Shown piece after piece: positions 63,656 through 64,000 of a DNA stretch of 64,000 nt. Position numbers and translations under genes: made by a program. Location: NCBI GenBank assembly GCA_043228905.1, contig JBHGNT010000004.1, positions 13,516,001 through 13,580,000 of the forward strand, in the 5' to 3' direction. Position 1 is the stretch's first letter; each line of letters begins with the position of its first letter. The stretch comes from Azolla caroliniana (lineage: Eukaryota; Polypodiophyta). The notes under the pieces were generated by a model. That model saw only the letters and a program-made list of their open reading frames with translations. It did no database searches and was not told where the DNA came from.

Positions 63656-64000
63656 GTCCAACCAAAATAGGAGCCATTTGGTTGGACAACAGCCCTAGAT
63701 CTGTACAGCCCATTAGTGGTTCCATTCCTTCCAAGCAAGTTAGCAATGTGTTCCTAGCCCAAGTCATTGTTAGTACTAAAAGTACTCCCCCAGTACCCGT
63801 CCTAGCACTCTTAGATTTCGGAGCTAATTCCTGTTTCATGGATCGAAATTTTGCCCAAGCTTCTTAGATATCCCTAAGAAAACTTCCTTGTCCCGCATCT
63901 GTAGTAGTCATTGATGGTTGTCCCATTGCTTCTGGGAATATTGTAGAAGAATCAGAACCCATTCAAGTTGTCCTAGGTAGTTTTGTGTGTGTAATATCAT
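63656..64000 (+). pseudogene. element N protease start, runs off window
   Basis: The frame minus one from gag is open from before the gag stop and reads SNVFLAQVIVSTK, then LALLDFGANSCFMD, where the usual catalytic DSGA is DFGA, then a TAG near 63867 and VVVIDGCPIASGNIVEES. The overlap suggests that pol was made by minus-one frameshifting. The Ser-to-Phe change and the stop would inactivate the protease. Confidence 0.7.

Overview
The window looks like nuclear DNA of a seed-free land plant, most likely a fern or a relative. The evidence is an intron-poor PPR gene with MYGKCG-type repeats, short GT-AG introns, two TTTAGGG telomere-type units, LTR retrotransposons primed by initiator tRNA-Met, and a Tf1/sushi-like gag of a kind reported in non-seed plants. 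Almost all the sequence is mobile DNA, nested several layers deep and mostly decayed. Only one long host-type gene is clearly open: a 894-codon PLS-class PPR gene at 10919-13603 that has lost its C-terminus.

Layout. 1-1697 is the 5' part of a minus-strand Ty3/gypsy element inserted in a plus-strand Ty1/copia pol remnant (1698-3480). 3481-5404 is low-complexity sequence with a 48-bp minisatellite and a Lys/Asp/Arg-rich ORF. 6118-8588 is a five-exon decayed gene joining a ParB-like domain to a beta-class DNA amino-methyltransferase. 9508-9539 is a terminal inverted repeat (TIR), followed by the 3' half of a copia RNase H. 9906-14070 holds a copia LTR, the PPR gene and repeats. 14420-15258 is a LINE RT piece. 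15476-18890 is a minus-strand coiled-coil gene with a spliced leader, whose intron holds 13 imperfect palindromes. 19589-22446 is a DDE-like gene of an uncharacterised family, ending at a second copy of the same TIR (22781-22812), which abuts the 5' half of a copia RNase H.

From 23.5 to 39.4 kb, minus-strand LINE sequence is broken by a copia fragment (K). K is itself hit by an RT-less copia element (J, 25973-30212, with target duplication) and by a solo LTR (32192-32930). A complete copia element (B, 33799-39437, perfect 5-bp duplication) follows. From 39.4 to 58.3 kb lies a mosaic: a Tork-like copia (C), gypsy element A with LTRs at 42487-43302 and 47612-48442, copia fragments, and gypsy D (51046-57108). 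From 58.3 kb to the end are a gag-like remnant, a second LINE copy cut by LTRs, and the LTR, gag and protease start of a Tf1/sushi-like gypsy element.

The most interesting reading is that the two TIR copies are the two ends of one insertion. They flank complementary halves of the same copia codon region and share the 4-bp duplication AGTA. One inversion with breakpoints near 6.1 kb and 14-19.5 kb would restore a single element carrying the ParB-methyltransferase and the DDE-like gene in divergent orientation. A second theme is that several diverged LTRs carry a tRNA-like Pol III A-box/B-box module, antisense to the element, with the A-to-B spacing fixed at 32 or 33 nt in five LTRs.
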